NCBI GenBank assembly: GCA_028717765.1
Contig: JAQUNE010000084.1
Span: forward strand, 1-6,604
Direction: 5' to 3'
Length of the DNA stretch: 6,604 nucleotides
Origin: Candidatus Omnitrophota bacterium
Lineage (GTDB): Bacteria > Omnitrophota > Koll11 > Gygaellales > Profunditerraquicolaceae
Below the pieces are notes generated by a model. It worked only from the letters and a program-made list of their open reading frames with translations. It had not been told where the DNA came from and did not search any database. The translations under genes and the position numbers were made by a program. Positions 1 to 6,057 of the stretch are shown here, in pieces (within the stretch, counting starts at the first letter, position 1; each line of letters starts with the position of its first letter).

Positions 1-81
1 ATGGTCTATATGCGGATTGGGTTGACTTTTTAAAATTAAGTCCTTAGAAATCTCATTATTACATTTAGGGCATCTTGCCAT
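1..81 (-). CDS. Partial small zinc-ribbon-type protein (N-terminal 27 residues)
   Basis: The reading frame starts at ATG 81-79 on the minus strand and runs open off the left edge of the window, giving 27 residues that begin MARCPKCNNEIS. The CPKC pair at residues 4-7 right after the start is typical of small zinc-ribbon or zinc-binding regulatory proteins, in which a second Cys pair would follow downstream; that part lies outside the window. The start is well supported: a GAGGGGG Shine-Dalgarno lies at 89-95, 7 bases upstream. The ATG beginning 7 bases upstream is out of frame and soon meets a stop. The gene lies downstream of the tRNA-Asn hairpin, so it probably has its own promoter, although I see no convincing -35/-10 pair. 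The specific function is unknown. Confidence 0.6.
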   Translation of the reverse strand, partial: MARCPKCNNEISKDLILKSQPNPHIDH

Positions 82-88
82 ATTCCAT

Positions 89-95
89 CCCCCTC
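89..95 (-). promoter_or_regulatory. Shine-Dalgarno site of the zinc-ribbon gene
   Basis: On the minus strand GAGGGGG lies 7 bases before ATG 81-79. It is one of the few strong purine-rich ribosome binding sites in the window, and it decides the start of the partial CDS. Confidence 0.6.
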
Positions 96-137
96 TTCAT
101 TTATTACGTTTACTTTTTAACTATCTTACTCCAATAC

Positions 138-172
138 AAAACCCTACGCAAGCATTATGCTCACATAGGGTT
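138..172 (-). terminator. Hairpin terminator downstream of tRNA-Asn
   Basis: Positions 140-172 form a 15-bp stem with a 3-base loop at 155-157 and no mismatches, counting three G-U pairs. On the minus strand the stem ends in TT and is followed by two more T residues before a G, so the U tract is short (about four) and then interrupted. It sits 12 bases past the 3' end of the tRNA-Asn gene and before the zinc-ribbon gene, which suits a factor-independent terminator or a 3' processing/stability hairpin. The weak U tract is the main doubt. Confidence 0.55.
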
Positions 173-222
173 ATGTTTTAGTAGCTCCCCCTCGAGGACT
201 CGAACCTCGGACCTGGTGGTTA

Positions 223-453
223 CACTTAACCCGAAATTACTTTCGGAAGCGGACTATATCTTTGCCATGACTTGCGCCTTAGGCAGCAGGTACATAGTCT
301 CTGAACCTTCCTCGCTTTCTGCGAGGCTCGGATGCTGATTACCCGTGCATTTCGCGTTGGGGCTTCCAGCAATTCTCCTGCAGTTTCAACCACGGTTTCC
401 CATGGAAGCTGCGCTTTGAAGCATGTTTGCTCGCCCGCCTCTGGCGGGCTCGC
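223..453 (-). ncRNA. Group I self-splicing intron in the tRNA-Asn anticodon loop
   Basis: This is a 231-nt insert whose last base is G (223) and which follows a 5' exon ending in U (454). Pairings, in plus-strand coordinates: P1 joins exon 454-459 (GGCUGU) to the guide sequence 407-412 (GCAGCU), with a U-G wobble at the splice site and a 2-bp extension at 452-453/413-414. P2 is 390-395/400-405 with a 4-base loop. P3 is 286-290/377-381. P4 is 333-337/367-371. P5 is about 342-344/360-362. P6a is 310-315/321-326. P7 is 252-257/294-299, with the classic TCAGAGACTA and AAGATATAGTCC strands. P8 is 263-266/282-285, and P9 is 231-236/241-246. The GGGTAATCAGC-type P5/P4 junction resembles the small IC3 introns of bacterial tRNAs, though the subgroup is inferred. 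No homing endonuclease is encoded; short frames crossing it are incidental. Confidence 0.88.
433..449. repeat. Perfect GC-rich palindrome in the intron P1 loop
   Basis: GCCCGCC-TCT-GGCGGGC forms a 7-bp perfect stem with a 3-base loop. It lies 4 bases inside the 5' end of the intron, within the P1 loop, a place that tolerates extensions. It is much more GC-rich than its surroundings. It may be a P1 extension of the intron or a copy of a small dispersed palindrome; only one copy is visible here. Confidence 0.6.
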
Positions 454-500
454 ACAGCCACTCGCTCTACCGACTGAGCTAAGGGGGAAATGTAGTCACT

Positions 501-528
501 ATTCTACCTGAAATAATGCTCCAGTCAA
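501..528 (-). promoter_or_regulatory. Sigma70-type promoter of tRNA-Asn
   Basis: On the minus strand TTGACT (528-523, five of six matches to TTGACA) is followed after 16 bases by TAGAAT (506-501, five of six matches to TATAAT). Transcription should begin about 6 bases before the mature tRNA 5' end at 488. The gap 489-571 holds nothing else clear, and I see no terminator after the upstream glycosyltransferase gene, so read-through from that gene is also possible. Confidence 0.65.
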
Positions 529-571
529 ATAAATTCTTCCTCATTAATCCTTTATTTGGGGAAATTATTGC

Positions 572-1765
572 CTAAGAAACGGTGGGATGTTTAATGCGGC
601 AATAAAGAACTGCTATTCCCCCTCCAGCTAAAATTATCAAAAAAGAATCCATGGGAATCCGGTATCTATACTCTCCTGCAATGAATATGTGGATCAATGA
701 GTGTAAAAGAAGCGGTAATAAAATAAAAAATAAAAACTTCATTTGTTTTCTTAAATTTATCAACCCGATCAAAGCAAATGGCAAAAGTAAACCATAAGAA
801 AGAATCGAACAAATATTGCCTAATAACGAATGTTTGAATATTACCTTCCCATCTGTATTATAAAGTACATCAAATTGAAAAGGAGAAAGAAATTTTCTTA
901 AAGATAACCAGTAAATATTAGTAAAACGCGGGCATAACTTTAGCTCTTTTTGATTTTTTCCAGGACAAGCTACATAATACACTGTACTAAGACTTTTTGG
1001 TTTTATTTTAAGCTTAAAATTATTAACTAAATTTACCCCTGGCTTAAAATGAAAGGTGCTGATTAATACAAAATTATTGTAAGCTACATAATTTCTTACC
1101 ATCCAAGGAACAGATAAAACAATTGCTATTGAAGAAAATATGATAAAATTTTTTAAGCCTGTTTTAAAATGGTTAAATATAAGAAATAGTGCTGCGCAGC
1201 ACGGGAAAAAATATAAATAACGTGAGTCGGTATGCACCAATAAAACTAAACTTAGCGACGCCAAAAACAAATATTTTTTCTTATGCCTGCTATCATTCAA
1301 GCAAATAAATAGAAGGTAAAAGAATAATATGACCAGGAAATAGTTTAAGGTTTCCCTTAAGGGATTAAAAACATAAAACAAATAATAGCCGTTTAAACCA
1401 GCGAGGAACAAAGAAACTACAGCTGCTGTCTTTCCGAAGATTCTTAATGCTAATTTATAAATTATATATGCAGTGGCGGTGCTAATTATTGCCTGAAATA
1501 TAAAAATAGCGAAAAGATTTTGTTTTCCAAAAAGAAGGTATATAAAAGCGAGGAATAGAGGATAAAGCGGCTCGCGGAAATCTCCTTGAAAATTCGGCGA
1601 GTAAAGCCAGCTATAATTATTTAAAATAGAAAGTGCGTAGTTATTATATTGATTGAAATCCCTATAGTCCTGGGGAATAACTGGATAATTAATAGAAAAT
1701 ATTATCAAAAAAACGCGGATTAAAAAAAAGGCAAATACAATAAAAAACAATGTTTTTTTTGTCAC
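572..1765 (-). CDS. GT-C fold membrane glycosyltransferase (PMT/ArnT, GT39-like)
   Basis: The 397-residue product is highly hydrophobic with many membrane segments. It resembles the dolichyl-phosphate-mannose mannosyltransferase/ArnT-like superfamily, whose members move a sugar from a polyprenyl phosphate to protein or lipid on the outer face of the membrane. Supporting motifs are an acidic first loop (QDYRDF, about 32-37), REPLYPLF at 64-71, RE at 137-138, PWMVRNY at 220-226, and a late EYRYRIP at 365-371. The start is GTG, 4 bases after the recR stop; the nearest purine-rich stretch (AGGGA) is about 11 bases upstream, so initiation is probably coupled to recR translation. The residues seen do not reveal sugar donor or acceptor. 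It could serve a lipid-linked envelope modification together with the SMR pair and acyltransferase upstream, but this is inference. The fold and family are fairly sure; the substrate is unknown. Confidence 0.75.
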   Translation of the reverse strand: MTKKTLFFIVFAFFLIRVFLIIFSINYPVIPQDYRDFNQYNNYALSILNNYSWLYSPNFQGDFREPLYPLFLAFIYLLFGKQNLFAIFIFQAIISTATAYIIYKLALRIFGKTAAVVSLFLAGLNGYYLFYVFNPLRETLNYFLVILFFYLLFICLNDSRHKKKYLFLASLSLVLLVHTDSRYLYFFPCCAALFLIFNHFKTGLKNFIIFSSIAIVLSVPWMVRNYVAYNNFVLISTFHFKPGVNLVNNFKLKIKPKSLSTVYYVACPGKNQKELKLCPRFTNIYWLSLRKFLSPFQFDVLYNTDGKVIFKHSLLGNICSILSYGLLLPFALIGLINLRKQMKFLFFILLPLLLHSLIHIFIAGEYRYRIPMDSFLIILAGGGIAVLYCRIKHPTVS

Positions 1766-1769
1766 TAAA

Positions 1770-2369
1770 TTAAATTTCCCTACGCGCTTCCAATGCCCTG
1801 GACAAGGTCAAGGAATCAGCGTATTCTAAGTTTGACCCCATCGGAATACCAACTCCGATCCGGCTTACTTTTACCCCTAATGGTTTAAGTAATTTTGTCA
1901 GATATATCGCCGTGGTTTCTCCTTCGGTATCCGCATCTGTAGCAATAATGATCTCCTTAATATCATCTTCTTTTATCCTAGTGAGCAAGCTATTAATTTT
2001 TAAGTCATTTGGGCCTCTACCCTCTAACGGAGAGATTGCGCCCAATAAAACATGATAAACCCCGTGAAAGCTGCCGGATTTTTCAATCGCGGTGACATCG
2101 CTTGGCTTTTCCACAATGCAAACTAGATCTTTTTTACGCTGTAGGTCCTGGCAGATCTTACAAATTTCCTGCTCGCTTAAATTATTACAGATACGGCAAA
2201 AACGCACACTCTCCTTTGTCTTAAGGATCGCCTCAGAGAGGTTATTGATTTCCTCTTTCGGGGCATCAATAATATAAGTAATAATGCGCTCAGCGCTGCG
2301 CCTGCCAATACCAGGTAATTTAATTAGTTTTTCGATTAACTTTTCTATAGATTCGGTATAAGTGGTCAT
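1770..2369 (-). CDS. recR: Recombination mediator protein RecR
   Basis: RecR works with RecO (and RecF) to load RecA on SSB-coated single-stranded DNA at gaps, as a ring-shaped clamp in the cytoplasm. The 199-residue length is that of the full family. In order: a helix-hairpin-helix with LPGIGRRSAER at 18-28; a four-cysteine zinc motif at C58, C61, C70 and C73; a Toprim domain from about 81 to 176 with VCIVEKPSD and ATDADTEGE; and the C-terminal MGSNLEYADSLTLSRAL segment that defines RecR. The Toprim motif reads DAD at 145-147, where many RecR proteins have NP followed by a small residue. The ATG start overlaps the dnaX stop in an ATGA, which indicates translational coupling. The GT-C glycosyltransferase follows after 4 bases. 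Confidence 0.97.
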   Translation of the reverse strand: MTTYTESIEKLIEKLIKLPGIGRRSAERIITYIIDAPKEEINNLSEAILKTKESVRFCRICNNLSEQEICKICQDLQRKKDLVCIVEKPSDVTAIEKSGSFHGVYHVLLGAISPLEGRGPNDLKINSLLTRIKEDDIKEIIIATDADTEGETTAIYLTKLLKPLGVKVSRIGVGIPMGSNLEYADSLTLSRALEARREI

Positions 2370-3925
2370 TCGTCCTTCCTGATCACCCTGCCGCCAAATG
2401 CCTCTAGGGCTGACTTAAGAAATACATCATCCTCAACTTCTTTACTGGCTGCTTCCTGGGAAAGAATAAAATTCACCTTTAAGTTACAATTAGACAATTC
2501 AGAAACAGTTTTTTCAATGATCTCCCTGTTTTCCCTGGTTTCCAGGGATTCTTTATGTAAAGAATAATTTTTTGGGAAAGCGATGGTTAAAATATTCTTT
2601 TCAATTTTGACTAAGACACCTTCATTTAGATATGTCGCTACTGACATCTTCACCTTACCCAAAGTGTCGATAATATTAGCCCATACTGCCTTAATAGTAT
2701 CCAAAGAGATATTTTTTGTGTTCTCAGCCTGAGGCGGCAAAGACTGCTCCTCATTCTTAACTTCCTGTTTAACCGAAGGATGCTCCGGAACTTTAGTTTG
2801 ATGCGAAGGTTTATGCGGCAAAGACGAAGCCTCCTCTTTCTTATCGTGTGACAATTTCACTAAAGTTATTTCCAATGGGATACGCAAAGAATCCATCCTC
2901 TTGGACATTTCTTGCGTATTCACCAAGGTGTTAAAAATAACAAATAACTCTTCGAGGCTAAAGGACTGTGACTGTTGTAATAATTTTTCACAAACGTCCT
3001 GAGGTAAGTCGATTAATTTCTGATCAGCTTTGGTAATTTTAGCTACCATAAGATTACGAAAATGTTCAATCAGGTTATTCAAGAATATACTGACATCCTT
3101 TCCCTGATCAATCAGATCATTCAACAATTTTAGCGCCCCAAAAGAATCTTTATGAATGATCTTTTGTGTTATCTCAAATAACATATCTTGTTCCACTAGC
3201 CCTAAAACAGAAATTACATCCTTTAAAGAAATCGCCCCCTTGGAAAACGCAGCCAGCTGATCCAGGATAGACTCGGCATCTCTTAAAGCGCCGTCACTGG
3301 CTTTAGCGATGGTAAATAAAACTTCCTTGTCTACTTGAATAGTTTCTGATGCGACAATTTTTTCTAATTGGCTGACGATTTCCATTAAAGTAATGCGTCG
3401 GAAATCCAAACGCTGGCAACGCGATAATACAGTAGACGGGATTTTATCCGGGTGAGTAGTAGCAAAGATAAATTTCACAAACGCAGGCGGCTCTTCTAAG
3501 GTTTTTAGTAAGGCGTTAAAAGCTGCCGTAGAAAGCATATGCACTTCATCGATGATATAAATTTTAAACTTTCCGCTAGTAGGAGAGAATTTAACGTTTT
3601 CACGCAGCGCCCTGACATCATCCACGCTTGTATTTGAAGCACCATCGATCTCAATCACATCGAGGCTGCGGCTTTGAGCGATTTCAAGGCAAGAGGCGCA
3701 TTTCCCGCAAGGCTGCACTGTCGGCCCGGTTTTACAGTTTAGCGCCTTGGCTAAAATCCTCGCCGTAGAAGTTTTACCCACCCCCCTCGGCCCGGCAAAT
3801 AAATAAGCATGCGCTAAGCGGCCCTTCTGCATCGCGCTCTTTAAAGTAGTGACAATATGATGCTGGCCGATAATTTCATCGAAATTCTGTGGCCGCCATT
3901 TTAAAGCAAAGATTGTGTAGGACAT
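2366..3925 (-). CDS. dnaX: DNA polymerase III subunit gamma/tau
   Basis: This is the ATPase of the clamp loader, which opens the beta sliding clamp and loads it at primed sites while tethering the polymerase cores. Seen in the 519 residues: N-terminal YTIFALKWRPQNFDEIIGQ; Walker A GPRGVGKT at 45-52; the zinc site C64, C73, C76 and C79; Walker B IIDEVHM at 124-130; sensor 1 at IFATT 153-157; the SRC arginine finger with R169; and sensor 2 at GALRDAES with R215. A charged, proline-containing linker (about 365-405) precedes a C-terminal tau-like domain. I see no convincing A-rich slippery site for making a short gamma form. No Shine-Dalgarno is evident before the ATG. The stop overlaps the recR start. 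Confidence 0.97.
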   Translation of the reverse strand: MSYTIFALKWRPQNFDEIIGQHHIVTTLKSAMQKGRLAHAYLFAGPRGVGKTSTARILAKALNCKTGPTVQPCGKCASCLEIAQSRSLDVIEIDGASNTSVDDVRALRENVKFSPTSGKFKIYIIDEVHMLSTAAFNALLKTLEEPPAFVKFIFATTHPDKIPSTVLSRCQRLDFRRITLMEIVSQLEKIVASETIQVDKEVLFTIAKASDGALRDAESILDQLAAFSKGAISLKDVISVLGLVEQDMLFEITQKIIHKDSFGALKLLNDLIDQGKDVSIFLNNLIEHFRNLMVAKITKADQKLIDLPQDVCEKLLQQSQSFSLEELFVIFNTLVNTQEMSKRMDSLRIPLEITLVKLSHDKKEEASSLPHKPSHQTKVPEHPSVKQEVKNEEQSLPPQAENTKNISLDTIKAVWANIIDTLGKVKMSVATYLNEGVLVKIEKNILTIAFPKNYSLHKESLETRENREIIEKTVSELSNCNLKVNFILSQEAASKEVEDDVFLKSALEAFGGRVIRKDE

Positions 3926-3959
3926 TTTGATTAACTGATAAGCTTTACGATTAGGCTAA

Positions 3960-3977
3960 ATTATATACTCTATTATA
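3960..3977 (-). promoter_or_regulatory. Possible dnaX-recR promoter region with two TATAAT boxes
   Basis: The 52-base gap before dnaX contains two exact TATAAT sequences on the minus strand, at 3977-3972 and 3965-3960. Neither has a good -35 element at 16-18 bases, where GGAGAA-like and AGAGTT sequences are found. The upstream box sits right at the stop codon of the preceding acyltransferase gene. These could be overlapping -10 elements that let dnaX be transcribed separately, but AT-rich DNA gives such matches by chance. Confidence 0.4.
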
Positions 3978-5120
3978 TCAAAAACTCTGCCTTTTCTCCA
4001 TAATTTTAAAAATTGGGTCGAATTTTACCGGGCCGACGAAGTAACTGATCATACCGGAAAAATAATTGATAAATTTGTTGCGGTGTTTGATATAAAAAAA
4101 GAAGCGCACAAAAGTAAACCCCAGCCTTCTTTTTGGCTCATAAGTAGTTACCCCCATTTCATATTTCTTAATCCCGTGCTTAATGCACCATTCCAACAAG
4201 TCGCGGAAACGTATGAAATATAAACAGTAAATGTGCGCCACAGAATAATCAAAACCAAGATAATAATCGATAAAACAATCACCAGATACAAGGCAGAATG
4301 CAAAAGCCACAAGCTTACCTTCAATCTTCCAAAGGAAGAATTTAGTCTCTTCCGGCATATTCTTTTGGATATTCCTGAAGAAATCTTCCGACAATTTCTC
4401 AAAACTCATCTCCTGCTTATTGTATGTTTCAAGATACAAAGCATAGATCTGCTTTAAAACCTTGTCTTCTAACTTGCCGACTACTTCCAAATCAATTTTT
4501 ACTTTATTATCTACTTTCTTAAAGTTACGTTTTAAATTCTCTCTGGAGGAGCGGCTTAATGTCTTTAAATATTCATCAAAACTCTTAAAACGAATATCCA
4601 TCTCTGTAAAAGGAAAACTCTCAATTCTGGAAAACCCTTGGGAAAGAATAGGTTTGAGCCCTGCCTCATACTCACTGGTAAAATCTTTAAAAATGATCAT
4701 TGCCGCCTTTTGCTCCTTAGCAATTTTCTCCAGGCTGGCAGAAATTTGCGCCACAACGCGCTGAGGATCTCTAGCTATACCAATTCTTCCCGGGCCCATA
4801 GGTAAGCCACAGAAAAGGGTTTTTTGTTTGAAGATATTTGGCAGGATAAATTTAATTGGTTTTAAAAATAGCTTAAAGGGCCCACTCACTGCCAGATCAA
4901 GAGGAAAATCCATGAGAAAACAAGAAGCGGCGCCTATAGGAAGATCATTATCATAGATGATAATATAAAAAAAGGAAAACTCTCTAAAAGACGATTCATC
5001 GAGAGTTTTTAAAAATCTGTAGCTTTCTAGAACCTTTGGAAAAGCCTGATCCCAATCCTCGCGAGATATCTGCTCTATTCTATTAACAATCCTAACTCTC
5101 AGTCCTGTTTTTGTCTCCAT
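3978..5120 (-). CDS. FemAB/BioF2-like GNAT-fold acyltransferase
   Basis: The 380-residue soluble protein has the double-GNAT layout of the FemAB/BioF2-like group, enzymes that transfer amino-acyl or acyl groups, often in cell-envelope synthesis. Seen: an N-terminal half with ESYRFLKTLDES (32-43) and a beta-strand core FFYIIIYDNDLPIGAAS (50-66); a basic hinge RSSRENLKRNFKK (190-202); and a C-terminal half with LVAFAF (270-275), YYLGFDYSV (286-294), and the run EMGVTTYEPKRRLGF (321-335) ending in YIKHRNKF (343-350), which matches the Gly-rich/Lys-Gly-Phe plus His-Arg signature of the group. I chose ATG 5120 over the upstream ATG at 5177 because it follows a GGGG ribosome binding site (5126-5129) and lies 2 bases after the stop of the SMR gene; the longer form would overlap that gene by 55 bases. 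Substrate unknown. The name 'peptidogalycan biosynthesis' used for relatives is not proof of role. Confidence 0.75.
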   Translation of the reverse strand: METKTGLRVRIVNRIEQISREDWDQAFPKVLESYRFLKTLDESSFREFSFFYIIIYDNDLPIGAASCFLMDFPLDLAVSGPFKLFLKPIKFILPNIFKQKTLFCGLPMGPGRIGIARDPQRVVAQISASLEKIAKEQKAAMIIFKDFTSEYEAGLKPILSQGFSRIESFPFTEMDIRFKSFDEYLKTLSRSSRENLKRNFKKVDNKVKIDLEVVGKLEDKVLKQIYALYLETYNKQEMSFEKLSEDFFRNIQKNMPEETKFFLWKIEGKLVAFAFCLVSGDCFIDYYLGFDYSVAHIYCLYFIRFRDLLEWCIKHGIKKYEMGVTTYEPKRRLGFTFVRFFFYIKHRNKFINYFSGMISYFVGPVKFDPIFKIMEKRQSF

Positions 5121-5122
5121 CT

Positions 5123-5503
5123 TTACCCCACAGTAACCAATATAATTCCGAAAACCACGTATAAAATACCTAGCCAACGGGTTAATCCGGCTTTCTCTTT
5201 CAGAAAGATAACTGACGCCAAAGTAATCATAATATACCGCATGCTATCTAGTGAAAATGCAAGGCTCAAATCAGTCCTTGATAAAACAAAAAGCCAGAAT
5301 AATAGCGAGAAGCCGCTTAAGAAAAAACCTAACCAGACCCGGGGGATTTTAATTAACTGCCATACAAGGTGGAGTGCCTTTTTTACGCTATTAATATGCC
5401 AATCTAGCTTGTTGATCGAAGACTTTAGGATTAATTGGCTGATTGTATCGCATAAATCAGTGATGGCTATCAGTCCTATAATAAGGAAAATCTGTTCTCT
5501 CAT
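5123..5503 (-). CDS. SMR/EamA-type four-helix membrane protein, second of a tandem pair
   Basis: This 126-residue protein has about four membrane segments (near 6-26, 56-74, 79-101 and 108-125). The sequence TDLSLAFSLDS at 77-87 and the ending GLTRWLGILYVVFGIILV are typical of small multidrug resistance/EamA half-transporters, which work as dimers to export drugs or flip lipid-linked sugars (ArnE/ArnF type). The first helix carries TDLCDTISQ, matching TDLMETFAQ of the upstream neighbour, so the two are diverged paralogues and likely a heterodimer. The start ATG overlaps the previous stop in an ATGA and has AGAAGG 4 bases upstream. The acyltransferase gene follows after 2 bases. Substrate unknown; drug efflux is possible but the neighbours favour an envelope-related cargo. 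Confidence 0.75.
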   Translation of the reverse strand: MREQIFLIIGLIAITDLCDTISQLILKSSINKLDWHINSVKKALHLVWQLIKIPRVWLGFFLSGFSLLFWLFVLSRTDLSLAFSLDSMRYIMITLASVIFLKEKAGLTRWLGILYVVFGIILVTVG

Positions 5504-5916
5504 GCGGCCTTCTCTCTTTGCCTACTACTGACTGAAACCAAAATCACTCCCAAGAGGATAAAAACTATACCGAACCAACGCAAGGCGGAAATACGTTCAT
5601 GAAGAAAAATAGAGGAAACCAAAGGCACGGTAATGTAGCTAAAACTACAGACAGGAACTGCAACACTTAAGTCAATCTTCGAAAGAATCGTCACCCAGGT
5701 GATAAAGATCAATAAAACAGAAAGTAATCCTAACCATAAAAATCCGGAAGGTAATACTGCTTGCAGGAACAATATCCCATCGGAAAAATGATTAATAGTA
5801 AGAAATTTTACAGTGGCGGCACTCTTTTTAAAACAAAACTGGGCAAAAGTCTCCATTAAATCAGTGGAGATCAAAAAAATCATGATTTTAAAAGTAATTT
5901 GCTTCTTTGTATTCAT
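5500..5916 (-). CDS. SMR/EamA-type four-helix membrane protein, first of a tandem pair
   Basis: This 138-residue protein has four likely membrane helices (about 8-26, 58-77, 84-105 and 111-130). It has SMR/EamA features: STDLMETFAQFCFKKSA (17-33) in helix 1 with acidic D19 and E22, IDLSVAVPV at 81-89, a LHER turn at 105-108, and RWFGIVFILLGVILV at 113-127. The tail is basic (RQREK). Each half-size protein of this family must pair to form a transporter, and the downstream paralogue, overlapping by 4 bases, is the obvious partner. No Shine-Dalgarno is visible before the ATG, and the 48-base gap from the tRNA-Ser gene is AT-rich with no strong promoter, so it may be transcribed with tadA and the tRNAs. 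Confidence 0.75.
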   Translation of the reverse strand: MNTKKQITFKIMIFLISTDLMETFAQFCFKKSAATVKFLTINHFSDGILFLQAVLPSGFLWLGLLSVLLIFITWVTILSKIDLSVAVPVCSFSYITVPLVSSIFLHERISALRWFGIVFILLGVILVSVSSRQREKAA

Positions 5917-5964
5917 TTTAATTTAAAAAATAGGTATGGTTGAATATAGGGGAGTAAAAATTTA

Positions 5965-6053
5965 CGGAGAGGCTGGGATTCGAACCCAGGGGCCCAGTTG
6001 CCCGGGCCAATTGCTTAGCAGGCAACTGCTTTCGACCGCTCAGCCACCTCTCC
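5965..6053 (-). tRNA. tRNA-Ser (anticodon GCT)
   Basis: The 89-nt class II tRNA has acceptor stem GGAGAGG/CCTCTCC, a D arm with TGGCTGAGCGGTCGAAAGCA, anticodon loop CTGCTAA (anticodon complement at 6017-6019), a long variable arm with stem GGCCC/GGGCC, T stem CTGGG/CCCAG around TTCGAAT, and discriminator G73. It reads AGC/AGU serine codons. CCA is not encoded (the following bases are TAA). It begins 4 bases after the tadA stop, so its 5' processing by RNase P would cut the tadA message. Confidence 0.97.
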
Positions 6054-6057
6054 ATAT

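Larger units (their letters stand above)
185..488 (-). tRNA. tRNA-Asn (anticodon GTT) split by a group I intron
   Basis: The exons are 488-454 (35 nt) and 222-185 (38 nt); joined they give a standard 73-nt tRNA. The acceptor stem TCCCCCT pairs fully with AGGGGGA, the D stem is GCTC/GAGC, the variable loop has 5 bases, and the T stem CGAGG/CCTCG encloses TTCGAGT. The joined anticodon loop is CTGTTAA, so the anticodon is GTT, with the intron between tRNA positions 35 and 36. The discriminator G73 and the U1-A72 pair fit tRNA-Asn. The anticodon stem has one mismatch, A27-C43. CCA is not encoded; the next bases are CTA. Moving the junction by one base would give anticodon GGT (Thr), but that breaks the group I rule of a U at the end of the 5' exon and a G at the end of the intron. 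Decoding of Asn codons would depend on splicing. Confidence 0.9.

Noticed and set aside
75..338. An 87-residue plus-strand reading frame across the tRNA-Asn 3' exon and intron
   Set aside because: It runs antisense through conserved tRNA and ribozyme sequence, resembles no protein, and cannot be a homing endonuclease of this intron.
185..488. Reading the split tRNA as tRNA-Thr(GGT) by moving both splice junctions one base
   Set aside because: It would put G at the end of the 5' exon and U at the end of the intron, against the group I rule, and G73 with U1-A72 fits Asn rather than Thr.
2092..2277. A 61-residue plus-strand frame inside recR
   Set aside because: It is a shadow of the strongly supported recR coding sequence, with no ribosome binding site or recognisable domain.
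4148..4764. Short frames on both strands inside the acyltransferase gene
   Set aside because: They overlap a well-supported 380-residue gene in other frames and show no family features.
5121..5177. N-terminal 19-residue extension of the acyltransferase from ATG 5177
   Set aside because: It would overlap the SMR gene by 55 bases; the ATG at 5120 has a GGGG site at proper spacing and begins just after the SMR stop.
5241..5531. A 96-residue plus-strand frame across the SMR genes
   Set aside because: It is antisense to two overlapping genes with clear membrane-protein composition and has no support of its own.
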